Part shown: piece by piece, positions 1 through 12,100 of the stretch
Layout: each line of letters starts with the position of its first letter
Position numbering within the stretch: position 1 is the stretch's first letter
From: Cervus elaphus
Lineage: Eukaryota; Chordata; Mammalia; Artiodactyla; Cervidae
Assembly: GCF_910594005.1 (NCBI RefSeq)
Contig: NC_057827.1
Span: 4,712,001 to 4,776,000, forward strand
Length of the DNA stretch: 64,000 bases
Reading direction: 5' to 3'
Translations under genes and position numbers: made by a program
Notes under the pieces: model-generated
What the model saw: the letters and a program-made list of their open reading frames with translations, nothing else
Databases searched by the model: none
Told to the model about the DNA's origin: nothing

Positions 1-475
1 AACCTTTCCATGTGCCACAGGAATTCTGGGACTCCTATCAAGTTTCACGAGGAGTCAGGCATCGTCTCCTTTGGAGGCACTGATCTCCGCATACATCTGG
101 AGTTTTCAAAGGATGTGAGGCCTCCGGTCGCGATGAGGTGGGGAACTAGGTCTTTCTCTGTGGTCTCCACAGGGGATTCAGACATCCTTTCGTCTTCGGA
201 GATGCACGACGAGCCTGCATTGAAGTCACTGCAGGGATGTCCGGCATTATTTCGAGTCAGGGAATCGCAGTGTCCATTCCACTTGAGCCTGCAAACTCAG
301 GGTCCCTCTCACATACCTAGAGCTGAGAGAAGCCTCCTCTTGAGGTGCTTGTGGTAAGGTGGTATTCCTCTGGAATCGAAGCCAGGGACTAACCTCTCAC
401 CTCGAGTTGATTTTTGGTCCACGGAGCTCTTTAGTGTTGCTACAGGGACCTCAGGATCCCGCTAGCCTTGAAACA
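1..475 (+). repeat. Partial monomer at the left window edge
   Basis: This holds the last part of a monomer that begins before the window, up to the first landmark at 476. Its sequence is a close copy of 15917-16391 and of 7958-8432. The shared variants CTTCGGAGATGCACGA (at 190) and GGGAATCGCAGTG (at 259) tie it to the copy near 16.1 kb. The array therefore continues to the left of the window. Confidence 0.9.
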
Positions 476-2520
476 GTTTTCTTGGGGTTTCTCTGGAGTG
501 CCATCAAGGAAATAAAGGCTCCTTTCATGTGTGATGTGCAACACGGAATTGCTCTGCACGCAGTGCAGGGGAATCGGGCCTCATCTCGCTGCGAGGGGGA
601 AGTCTCATGGTTTTTCTTGAGTTGCGGCGGAAATCTGGGGTATATTCTCGAGTTACGACAGGAATGGCTCTTCCAACCACGTGTTTGTTCAGCCACGTCA
701 GGACTCCTGCCTAGTTGCGAGGGACAACTCAGGATTCTCCTTGAGGCTTCGCAGGGCAATTGGGACGCCTCTCCAGCTGAGGCGGGAGACCAAGGGTCCC
801 TTTCCACGTGCCACAGGAATCCTGGGACTCCTATCAAGTTTCACGAGGAGTCAGGCATCGTCTCCTTTGGAGGCACTGATCTCCGCGTACCTCTGGAGTT
901 TTCAAAGGATGTGAGGCTTCCGGTCGCAATGAGGTGGGGAACTAGTTCTTTCTCGGTGGTCTCCACAGGGGATTCAGCCATCCTTTCGTCTTGGGAGATG
1001 CAAGACGAGCCTGCATTCAAGTCACTGCAGGGATATCCGGCCTTATTTTGAGTCAGGGCATCGCGGTGTCCATTCCACTTGAGCCCGCAAACTCAGGGTC
1101 CCTCTCACATACCTAGATCTGAGAGGAGCCTCCTCTTGAGGTGCTTGTGGTAAGGTGGTATACCTCTGGAGTCGAAGCCAGGGACTAACCTCTCATCTCG
1201 AGTTGATTCTTGGTCCACGGAGCTCTTTCGTGCTTCTACAGTGACCTCAGGATCCCTCTAGCCTTGAAACAGTGTTCTTGGGGTTTCTCTGGCGTGCCAT
1301 CAAGGAAATCAAGGCTCCTTTCCTGTGTGATGTGCAACACGGAATTGCTCTGCACGCAGTGCAGGGGAATCGGGCCTCATCTCGCGGCGAGGGGGAAGTC
1401 TCATGGTTTTTCTCGAGTTGCGGCGGGAACTTGGGGTGTATTCTCGAGTTACGACGGGGATGGCCCTTCCACACACGTTTTTGTTCAGGGATGTTAGGAC
1501 TCCTGCCTAGTTGCGAGGGACAACTCGGGATTCTCCTCGAGGCTTGGCAGGGCAATTGGGACGCCTCTCCAGCTGAGGCGGAAGATCAAGGGTCCCTTTC
1601 CAAATGCCACAGGAATCCTGAGACTTCTTTCAAGTTTCACGAGGAGTCAGGCATCGTCTCCTTTGGAGGCACTGATCTCCGCGTACCTCTGGAGTTTTCA
1701 AAGGATGTGAGGCCTCCGGTCGCGATCAGGTGGGGAACTAGTTTTTTCTCTGTGGTCTCCACAGGGGATTCAGACATCCTTTCGTCTTGGGATATGCAAG
1801 AGGAACCAGCATTCTGGTCACTGCAGGGATGTCCGGCCTTACTTCGAGTCAGGGCATCGTGGTGTCCATTCCACTTGAGGCGGCAAACTCAGGGTCCCTC
1901 TCACTTACCTAGAGCTGAGAGAAGCCTCCGCTTGAGGTGCTTGTGGTAAGGTGGTATTCCTCTGGAGTCGAAGCCAGGGACTAACCTCTCATCTCGAGTT
2001 GATTTTTTGTCCACGGAGCTCTTTCGTGTTGCGACAGTGACCTCAGGATCCCTCTAACCTTGAAACAGTGTTCTTGGGGTTTCTCTGGAGTGCCATCAAG
2101 GAAATCAAGTCTCCTTTCATGTGTGATGTGCAACACGGAATTGCTCTGCACGCAGTGCAGGGGAATCGGGCCTCATCTCTCGGCGAGGGGGAAGTCTCAT
2201 GGTTTTTCTCGAGTTGCGGCGGCAACCTGGGGTATATGCTCGAGTTACGACGGGGATGCCCCTTCCACACACGTGTTTGTTCAGCGACGTCAGGACTCCT
2301 GCCTAGTAGCGAGGGAGAACTCGGGATTCTCCTGGGGGCTTGGCAGGGCATTGGGACGCCTCACCAGCTGAGGCGGGAGACCAAGGGTCCCTTTGCACGT
2401 GCCACAGGAATCCTGGGACGCCTAAGAAGTTTCACGAGGAGTCAGGTAGTGTCTCCTTTGGAGACACTGATCTCCGAGTACCTCTGGAGTTTTCCAAGGA
2501 TGTGAGGCCTCCGGTCGCAA
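1..2520 (+). repeat. Higher-order block A, copy 1 (20-monomer distance)
   Basis: This stretch matches 15917-18436 at a constant offset of 15,916 bp, exactly 20 monomers. It shares variants that most monomers lack. Examples are CTTCGGAGATG, the CCACGTCAGG variant with AATGGCTC upstream at about 660-705, TTCAGGGATGTTAGG near 1488, GATATGCAAGAGGAACC near 1792, and the GTAGTGTCTCC / GGAGACACTG pair near 2446. Only scattered single-base differences are seen, for example ATACATCTGG against ATACCTCTGG near 90. The match ends between about 2505 and 2540, where this copy switches to AACTAAGGCTTTC while the other continues AACTAGGTCTTTC. Confidence 0.85.
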
Positions 2521-2533
2521 TGAGGTGGGGAAC

Positions 2534-3770
2534 TAAGGCTTTCTCTGTGGTCTCCACAGGGGATTCAGACATCCTTTCATCTTGGGAGATGCAAGACGAG
2601 CCTGCATTCAAGTCACTGCAGGGATATCCAGCCTTATTTCGAGTCAGTTCATCGCGGTGTCCATTCCACTTGAGGCCGCAAATTCAGGGTCCCTCTCACA
2701 TATCTAGTGCTGAGTGAAGCCTTCTCTTGAGGTGCTTGTGGTAAGGTGGTATTCCTCTGGAGTCGAAGCCAGGGACTAACCTCTCATCTCGAGTTGATTT
2801 GTGGTCCACGGAGCTCTTTCGGGTTGCTACAGTGACCTCAGGATCCCTCTAGCCTTGAAACAGTGTTTTTGGGGTTTCTCTGGAGTGCCATCAAGGAAAT
2901 CAAGGCTCCTTTCATGTGTGATGTGCAACACGGAATTCCTCTGCACGCGGAGCAGGGGAATCGGGCCTCATCTCGCGGAGAGGGGTAAGTCTCATGGTTT
3001 TTCTCGAGTTGCGGCGGGAACCTGGGGTATATTCTCGAGTTACGACGGGGATGGCCCTTGCACACACGTGTTTGATCAGCGACATCAGGACTCTTGCCAA
3101 GTTGCGAGGGACAACTCGCGATTCTCCTCGAGGATTGGCAGGGCAATTGGGACGCCTCTACAGCTGAGGCGGGAGACCAAGGGTCCCTTTTCATGTGCCA
3201 CAGGAATCCTGGGACTCCTATCAAGTTTCACGAGGAGTCAGGCATCGTCTCCTTTGGAGGCACTGATCTCCGCGTACCTCTGGAGTTTTCAAAGGATGTG
3301 AGGCTTCCTGTCGCGAGGAGGTCGGGTACTAGGTCTTTCTCTGTGGTCTCCACAGGGGATTCAGACATCCTTTCGTCTTGGGAGATGCAAGATGAGCCTG
3401 CATTCAAGTCACTGCAGGGATATCCGGCCTTATTTCGAGTCAGGGCATCGCGGTGTCCATTCCACTTGAGGCCGCAAATTCAGGTTCCCTCTCACATACC
3501 TAGAGCTGAGAGAAGCCTCCTCTTGAGGTGCTTGTGGTAAGGTGGTATTCCTCTGGAGTCAAAGCCAGGGACTAACCTCTCATCTCGAGTTGCTTTTTCG
3601 ACCACGGAGCTCTTTCGTGTTGCTACAGTGACCTCAGGATCCCTCTATTCTTGAAACAGTGTTCTTGGGGTTTCTCTGGAGTGTCATCAAGGTAATCAAG
3701 GCTCCTTTCATGTGTGATGTGCAACACGGAATTGCTCTGCACACAGTGCAGGGGAATCGGGCCTCATCTC
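2534..3770 (+). repeat. Higher-order block B, copy 1 (22-monomer distance)
   Basis: This matches 20041-21277 at an offset of 17,507 bp, which is 22 monomers. Shared rare variants include TAAGGCTTTC, GAGTCAGTTCATCGC, a TATCTAGTGCTGAGTGAAGCC run, GCGGAGCAGGGG with GGAGAGGGGTAAG, TTTGATCAGCGACATC and GAGGATTGGCAGGG. The change of offset from block A means two extra monomers separate blocks A and B in the downstream copy. The match ends near 3771, where this copy has CATGCAAGTGGG and the other has CGCGGCGAGGGGG. Confidence 0.85.
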
Positions 3771-6664
3771 ATGCAAGTGGGAAGTCTCATGGTTTTTCTC
3801 GAGTTGCGGCGGGAACCGGGGGTATATTCTCGAAGTACGACGGGGATGGCCCTTCCACCCACGTGTTTCTTCAGTGACGTCAGGACTCCTGCCTAGTTGC
3901 GAGGGACAACTCGGGATTCTCCTCGAGGCTTGGCAGGGCAATTGGGACGCCTCTCCAGCTGAGGCGGGAGACCAAGGGTCCCTCTCCATGTGCCACAGGA
4001 ATCCTGGGACTCCTATCAACTTTCACGAGGAGTCAGGCATCGTCTCCTTTGGAGGCACTGATCTCCGCGTACCTCTGGAGTTTTCAAAGGATGTGAGGCA
4101 TCCGGTCGCGATGAGGTGGGGAACTAGTTCTTTCTCTGTGGTCTCCACAGGGGATTCAGTCATCCTTTCGTCTTGGGAGATGCAAGACGAGCCTGCATTC
4201 AAGTCACTGCAGGGATATCCGGCCTTATTTTGAGTCAGGGCATCGCGGTGTCCATTCCACTTGAGGCCGCAAACTCAGGGTCCCTCTCACATACCTAGAT
4301 CTGAGAGGAGCCTCCTCTTGATGTGCTTGTGGTAAGGTGGTATACTTCTGGAGTAGAAGCCAGGGTCTAACCTCTCATCTCGAGTTGATTCTTGGTCCAC
4401 GGAGCTGTTTCGTGCTGCTACAGTGACCTCAGGATCCCTCTAGCCTTGAAACAGTGTTCTTGGGGTTTCTCTGGCGTGCCATCAAGGAAATCAAGGCTCC
4501 TTTCCTGTGTGATGTGCAACACGGAATTGCTCTGCACGCAGTGCAGGGGAATCGGGCCTCATCTCGCGGCGAGGGGGAAGTCTCATGGTTTTTCTCGAGT
4601 TGCGGCGGGAACTTGGGGTATATTCTCGAGTTACGACGGGGATGGCCCTTCCACACACGTGTTTGTTCAGGGATGTTAGGACTCCTGCCTAGTTGCGAGG
4701 GACAACTCGGGATTCTCCTCGAGGTTTGGCAGGGCAATTGGGACGCCTCTCCAACTGAGGCGGGAGATCAAGGGTCCCTTTCCAAATGCCACAGGAATCC
4801 TGAGACTTCTTTCAAGATTCACGAGGAGTCAGGCATCGTCTCCTTTGGAGGCACTGATCTCCGCGTACCTCTGGAGTTTTCAAAGGATGTGAGGCTTCCG
4901 GTCGCGATCAGGTGGGGAACTAGTTCTTTCTCTGTGGTCTCCACAGGGGATTCAGCCATCCTTTCGTCTTGGGAGATGCAAGACGAGCCTGCATTGAAGT
5001 CACTGCAGGGATATCCGGCCTTACTTCGAGTCAGGGCATCGCGGTGTCCATTCCACTTGAGGCCGCAAACTCAGGGTCCCTCTCACATACCTGGATCTGA
5101 GAGGAGCCTCCTCTTGAGGTGCTTGTGGTAAGGTGGTATTCCTCTGGAGTCGAAGCCAGGGACTAACCTCTCATCTCGAGTTGATTTTTGGCCCACGGAG
5201 CTCTATAATGTTGCTACAGTGACCTCAGGATCCCTTGAGCCTTGAAACAGTGTTCTTGGGGTTTCTCTGGATTGCCATCAAGGAAATCAAGGCTCCTTTC
5301 ATGTGTGTTGTGCAACATGGAATTGCTCTGCACGCAGTGCAGGGGAATCGGGCTTCATCTCGCGGCGAGGGGGAAGTCTCATGGTTTTTCTCGAGTTGCG
5401 GCGGGAACCTGGGGTATATTCTCGAGTTACGACGGGGATGGCCCTTCCACACACGTGTTTGTTCATCGACGTCAGGACTCCTGCCTAGTTGCGAGGGACA
5501 ACTCGGGATTCTCCTCGAGGCTTGGCAGGGCAATTGGGACGCCTCTCCAGCTGACGCGGGAGACCAAGTCTACCTTTCCATGTGCCACAGGAATTCTGGG
5601 ACTCCTATCAAGTTTCCCGAGGAGTCAGGCATCGTCTCCTTTGGAGGCACTGATCTCCGCGTACCTCTGGAGTTTTCAAAGGATGTGAGGCATCCGGTCG
5701 CAATGAGGTGGGGAACTAGTTCTTTCTCGGTGGTCTCCACAGGGGATTCAGACATCCTTTCGTCTTGGGAGATGCAAGACGAGCCTGCATTCAAGTCACT
5801 GCAGGGATATCCGGCCTTATTTCGAGTCAGGGCATCGCGGTGTCCATTCCACTTGAGGCCGCAAACTCAGGGTCCCTCTCACATACCTAGAGCTGAGAGA
5901 AGCCTCCTCTTGAGGTGCTTGTGGTAAGGTGGTATACCTCTGGAGTCGAAGCCAGGGACTAACCTCTCATCTAGAGTTGATTCTTGGTCCACGAAGCTCT
6001 TTTGTGTTGCTACAGTGACCTCAGGATCCCTCTAGCCTTGAAACAGTGTTCTTGGGGTTTCTCTGGAGTGCCATCAAGGAAAGCAAGGCTCCTTTCCTGT
6101 GTGATGTGCAACACGGAATTGCTCTGCACGCAGTGCAGGGGAATCGGGCCTCATCTCGCGGCCATGGGGAAGTCTCATCGTTTTTCTCGAGTTGCGGCGG
6201 CAACCTGGGGTATATGCTCGAGTTACGACGGGGATGCCCCTTCCACACACGTGTTTGTTCAGCGACGTCAGGACTCCTGCCTTGTAGCGAGGGAGAACTC
6301 GGGATTCTCCTGGGGTCTTGGCAGGGAATTGGGACGCCTCTCCAGCTGAGGCGGGAGACCAAGGGTCCCTTTGCACGTGCCACAGGAATCCTGGGACTCC
6401 TATCAAGTTTCACGAGGAGTCAGGCATCGTCTCCTTTGGAGGCACTGATCTCTGCGTACCTCTGGAGTTTTCAAAGGATGTGTGGCCTCTAGTCGCGATG
6501 AGGTGGGGAACTAGGTCTTTCTCTGTGGTCTCCACAGGGGATTCAGACATCCTTTCGTCTTGGGAGATGCAAGACGAGCCTGCATTCAAGTCACTGCGGG
6601 GAAATCCGGCCTGATTTCGAGTCAGGGCATTGCGGTGTCCATTCCACTTGAGGCCACAAACTCA
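3771..6664 (+). repeat. Mosaic satellite monomers between blocks
   Basis: This region covers the rest of monomer 5, then monomers 6-8. The monomer at 4454 resembles 12412 (offset 7,958 bp), sharing GAGGTTTGGCAGGG and the AATCCTGAGACTTC variant. The monomer at 5250 resembles 13208 and, more strongly, 7637 (offset 2,387 bp, three monomers), sharing GTTGTGCAACATGG and CAAGTCTACC. The monomer at 6046 shares TATATGCTCGAG and GGGATGCCCCTTCC with 2068, 17984 and 19574. I see no insertion or non-satellite base. Confidence 0.8.
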
Positions 6665-9180
6665 CGGTCCCTCTCACATACCTAGAGCTGAGAGAAGCCT
6701 CCTCTTGAGTTGCTTGTGGTAAGGTGGTATTCCTCTGGAGTCGAAGCCAGGGACGAACCTCTCTTCTCGAGTTGATTTTTGGTTCACAGAATTCTTTCGT
6801 GTTGCTACAGTGACCTCAGGATCCCTCTATCCTTTAAACAGTGTTCTTGGAGTTTCTCTGGATTGCCATCAAGGAAATCAAGGCTCCTTTCATGTGTGAT
6901 GTGAAACACGGAATTGCTCTGCACGCAGTTCAGGGGAATCGGGTCTCATCTCGCGGCGAGGGGGAAGTCTCATGGTTTTTCTCGAGTTGCGGCGGGAACC
7001 TGGGGTATATTCTCGAGTTACGACGGGGATGGCCCTTCAACACACGTGTTTGTTCAGCGACGTCAGGACTCTTGCCTAGTTGCGAGGGACAACTCGGGAT
7101 TCTCCTCGAGGCTTGGCAGGGCAATTGGGACGCCTCTCCAGCTGAGGCAGGAGACCAAGGGTCCCTTTCCATGTGCCACAGGAATCCTGGGACTCCTATC
7201 AAGTTTCACGAGGAGTCAGGCATCGTCTCCTTTGGAGGCACTGATCTCCGCGTACCTCGGGAGTTTTCAAAGGATGTGAGGCATCCGGTCGCGATGAGGT
7301 GGGGAACTAGGTCTTTCTCTGTGGTCTCCACAGGGGATTCAGCCATCCTTTCGTCTTGGGAGATGCAAGACGAGCCTGCATTCAAGTCACTGCAGGGATA
7401 TCCGGCCTTATTTTGAGTCAGGGCATCGCGGTGTCCATTCCACTTGAGGCCGCAAACTCAGGGTCCCTCTCACATACCTGGATCTGAGAGGAGCCTCCTC
7501 TTGAGGTGCTTGTGGTGAGGTGATATTGCTCTGGAGTCGAAGCCAGGGACTAACCTCTCATCTTGAGTTGATTTTTGGCCCACGGAGCTCTATAATGTTG
7601 CTACAGTGACATCAGGATTCCTCTAGCCTTGAAACAGTGTTCTTGGGGTTTCTCTGGATTGCCATCAAGGAAATCAAGGCTGCTTTCATGTGTGTTGTGC
7701 AACATGGAATTGCTCTGCACGCAGTGCAGGGGAATCGGGCCTCATCTCGCGGCGAGGGGGAAGTCTCATGGTTTTTCTCGAGTTGCGGCGGGAACCTGGG
7801 GTATATTCTCGAGTTACGACGGGGATGGCCCTTCCACACACGTGTTTGTTCAGCGACGCCAGGACTCCTGCCTAGTTGCGAGGGACAACTCGGGATTCTC
7901 CTCGAGGCTTGGCAGGGCAATTGGGACGCCTCTCCAGCTGACGCGGGAGACCAAGTCTACCTTTCCATGTGCCACAGGAATTCTGGGACTCCTATCAAGT
8001 TTCACGAGGAGTCAGGCATCGTCTCCTTTGGAGGCACTGATCTCCGCATACCTCTGGAGTTTTCAAAGGATGTAAGGCCTCCGGTCGCGATGAGGTGGGA
8101 AACTAGGTCTTTCTCTGTGGTCTCCACAGGGGATTCAGACATCCTTTCGTCTTGGGAGATGCAAGACGAGCCTGCATTGAAGTCACTGCAGGGATGTCCG
8201 GCATTATTTCGAGTCAGGGCATCGCAGTGTCCATTCCACTTGAGCCTGCAAACTCAGGGTCCCTCTCACATACCTAGAGCTGAGAGAAGCCTCCTCTTGA
8301 GGTGCTTGTGGTAAGGTGGTAATCCTCTGGAATCGAAGCCAGGGACTAACCTCTCACCTCGAGTTGATTTTTGGTCCACGGAGCTCTTTAGTGTTGCTAC
8401 AGGGACCTCAGGATCCCGCTAGCCTTGAAACAGTTTTCTTGGGGTTTCTCTGGAGTGCCATCAAGGAAATAAAGGCTCCTTTCATGTGTGATGTGCAACA
8501 CGGAATTGCTCTGCACGCAGTGCAGGGGAATCGGGCCTCATCTCGCGGCGAGGGGGAAGTCTCATGGTTTTTCTTGAGTTGCGGCGGAAATCTGGAGTAT
8601 ATTCTCGAGTTACGACAGGAATGTCTCTTCCAACCACGTGTTTGTTCAGCCACGTCAGGACTCCTGCCTAGTTGCGAGGGACAACGCGGGATTCTCCTCG
8701 AGGCTTGGCAGGGCAATTGGGACGCCTCTCCAGCTGAGGCGGGAGACCAAGTGTCCCTTTCCACGTGCCACAGGAATCCTGGGACTCCTATCAAGTTTCA
8801 CGAGGAGTCAGGCATCGTCTCCTTTGGAGGCACTGATCTCCGCGTACCTCTGGAGTTTTCAAAGGATGTGAGGCCTCCGGTCGCAATGAGGTGGGGAACT
8901 AGTTCTTTCTCGGTGGTCTCCACAGGGGATTCAGACATCCTTTCGTCTTGGGAGATGCAAGACGAGCCTGCATTCAAGTCACTGCAGGGATATCCGGCCT
9001 TATTTTGAGTCAGGGCATCGCCGTGTCCATTCCACTTGAGGCCGCAAACTCAGGGTCCCTCTCACATACCTAGATCTGAGAGGAGCCTCCTCTTGAGGTG
9101 CTTGTGGTAAGGTGGTATACCTGTGGAGTCGAAGCCAGGGACTAACTTCTCATCTCGAGTTGATTCTTGGTCCACGGAGC
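6665..9180 (+). repeat. 10-monomer higher-order block, copy 1
   Basis: This matches 14624-17139 at an offset of 7,959 bp, exactly ten monomers. Shared variants are GAGTTGCTTGTGG, GGGACGAACCTCTCTTC, GGTTCACAGAATTC, ATCCTTTAAACAG, GTGATGTGAAACACGG, GTTGTGCAACATGG and GACATCAGGATTCC. The left edge is set by divergence near 6,660/14,620, and the right edge by CTGCTACAG here against CTTCTACAG there near 9190/17150. The stretch from about 7958 to 9157 also matches 1-1200 at offset 7,957, so this sequence appears three times at ten-monomer steps. Confidence 0.82.
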
Positions 9181-12100
9181 TCTTTCGTGCTGCTACAGTG
9201 ACCTCAGGATCCCTCTAGCCTTGAAACAGTGTTCTTGGGGTTTCTCTGGCGTGCCATCAAGGAAATCAAGGCTCCTTTCATGTGTGATGTGCAACACGGA
9301 ATTGCTCTGCACGCAGTGCAGGGGAATCGGGCCTCATCTCGCCGCGAGGGGGAAGTCTCATGGTTTTTCTCGAGTTGCGGTGGGAACCTGGGGTATATTC
9401 TCGAGTTACGACGGGGATGGCCCTTCTACACACGTGTTTTTTCAGCGACGTCAGGACTCTTGCCTAGTTGCCAGGGACAACTCGGGATTGTCCTCGAGGC
9501 TTGGCAGGGCAATTGGGACGCCTCTCCATCTGAGGCGGGAGACCAAGGGTCCCTTTCCACGTGCCACAGGAATCCTGGGACTCCTATCAAGTTTCACGAG
9601 GAGTCAGGCATCGTCTCCTTTGGAGGCACTGATCTACGCGTACCTCTGGAGTTTTCAAAGAATATGAGGCCTTCGGTCGCGATGAGGTGGGGAAATAGTT
9701 CTTTCTCTGTGGTCTGCACAGGGGATGCAGACATCCTTTCGTCTTGGGAGATGCAAGACAAGCCTGCATTGAAGTCACTGCAGGGATAACCGGCCTTATT
9801 TCGAATCAGGGCATCGCGGTGTTCATTTCACTTGAGGGCGCAAACTCAGGTTCCCTCTCACATACCTAGAGCAGAGAGAAGCCTCCTCTTGAGGTGCTTG
9901 TGGTAAGGGGGTATTCCTCTGGAGTCGAAGCCAGGGACTAACCTCTCATCTCGAGTTGATTTTTAGTCCACGGTCTCTTTCGTGTTGCGACAGTGACCTC
10001 AGGATCCCTCTAACCTTGAAACAGTGTTCTTGGGGTTTCTCTGGAGTGCCATCAAGGAAATCAGGGCTCCTTTCATGTGTGATGTGCAACACGGAATTGC
10101 TCTGCACACAGTGCAGGGGAATCGGGCCTCATCTCGCGGCGAGGGGGAAGTCTCATGGTTTTTCTCGAGTTGCGGCGGGAACCTGGGGTATATTCTCGAG
10201 TTACGACGGGGATGGCCCTTCCACACACGTGTTTGTTCAGCGACGTCAGGACTCCTGCCTAGTTGCGAGGGACAACTCGGGATTCTCCTCGAGGCTTGGC
10301 AGGGCAATTGGGACGCCTCTCCAGCTGAGGCGGGAGACCAAGTGTCCCTTTCCATGTGCCACAGGAATCCTGGGACTCCTATCAAGTTTCACGAGGAGTC
10401 AGGCATCGTCTCCTTTGGAGGCACTGATCTCCGCATACCTCTGGAGTTTTCAAATGATGTGAGGCCTCCGGTCGCGATGAGGTGGGGAACTAGGTCTTTC
10501 TCTGTGGTCTCCACAGGGGATTCAGACATCCTTTCGTCTTGGGAGATGCAAGACGAGCCTGCATTGAAGTCACTGCAGGGATGTCCGGCATTATTTCGAG
10601 TCAGGGCATCGCAGTGTCCATTCCACTTGAGGCCGCAAACTCAGGGTCCCTCTCACATACCTAGAGCTGAGAGAAGCCTCCTCTTGTGGTGCTTGTGGTA
10701 AGGTGGTAATCCTCTGGAGTCGAAGCCAGGGACTAACCTCTCACCTCGAGTTGATTTTTGGTCCACGGAGCTCTTTAGTGTTGCTACAGGGACCTCAGGA
10801 TCCCGCTAGCCTTGAAACAGTTTTCTTGGGGTTTCTCTGGAGTGCCATCAAGGAAATAAAGGCTCCTTTCATGTGTGATATGCAACACGGAATTGCTCTG
10901 CACGCAGTGCAGGGGAATCGGGCCTCATCTCGCGGCGAGGGGGAAGTCTCATGGTTTTTCTCGAGATGCGGCGGGAACTTGGGGTATATTCTCGAGTTAC
11001 GACGGGGATGGCCCTTCCACACACGTGTTTGTTCAGGGATGTTAGGACTCCTGCCTAGTTGCGAGGGACAACTCGGGATTCTCCTTGAGGCTTGGCAGGG
11101 CAATTCGGACGCCTCTCCAGCTGAGGCGGGAGACCAAGGGTCTCTTTTCACGTGCCACAGGAATCCTATGACTCCTATCAACTTTCACGAGGAGTCAGGC
11201 ATCGTCTCCTTTGGAGGCACTGATCTCCGCGTACTTCTGGAGTTTTCAAAGGATGTGGGGCATCCGGTCGCGATGAGGTGGGGAACTAGTTCTTTCTCTG
11301 TGGTCTCCACAGGGGATTCAGACATCCTTTCGTCTTGGGAGATGCAAGACGAGCCTGCATTCAAGTCACTGCAGGGATATCCGGCCTTATTTTGAGTCAG
11401 GGCATCGCGGTGTCCATTCCACTTGAGGCCGCAAACTCAGGGTCCCTCTCACATACCTAGATCTGAGAGGAGCCTCCTCTTGAGGTGCTTGTGGTAACGT
11501 GGTATACCTCTGGAGTAGAAGCCAGGGTCTAACCTCTCATCTCGAGTTGATTCTTGGTCCACGGAGCTCTTTCGTGCTTCTACAGTGACCTCAGGATCCC
11601 TCTAGCCTTGAAACAGTGTTCTTGGGGTTTCTCTGGCGTGCCATCAAGGAAATCAAGGCTCCTTTCCTGTGTGATGTGCAACACGGAATTGTTCTGCACG
11701 CAGTGCAGGGGAATCGGGCCTCATCTCGCGGCGAGGGAGAAGTCTCATGGTTTTTCTCGAGTTGCGGCGGGAACTTGGGGTATATTTTCGAGTTACGACG
11801 GGGATGGCCCTTCCACACACGTGTTTGTTCAGGGATGTTAGGACTCCTGCCTAGTTGCGAGGGACAACTCGGGATTCTCCTCGAGGCTTGGCAGGGCAAT
11901 TGGGACGCCTCTCCAGCTGAGGCGGGAGACCAAGGGTCCCTTTCCACGTGCCACAGGAATCCTGGGACTCCTATCAAGTTTCACGAGGAGTCAGGCATCG
12001 TCTCCTTTGGAGGCACTGATCTCCGCGTACCTCTGGAGTTTTCAAAGGATGTGAGGCATCCGGTCGCGATGAGGTGGGGAACTAGTTCTTTCTCTGTAGT

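Noticed and set aside
451..837. Proline/serine/arginine-rich minus-strand open frames of about 128 codons recurring in most monomers
   Set aside because: These are the reverse complement of the same repeat. The composition follows from the GC-rich subrepeat, and there is no sign of selection for protein.
359..1051. Open frame of 230 codons, with similar frames of 225-230 codons in many monomers (for example 8316-9008, 10703-11395, 16275-16967)
   Set aside because: It lies wholly inside satellite monomers, overlaps open frames on the other strand, is interrupted by different stops in different copies, and has no recognisable domain or promoter context. It is a by-product of the stop-poor 31-bp subrepeat.
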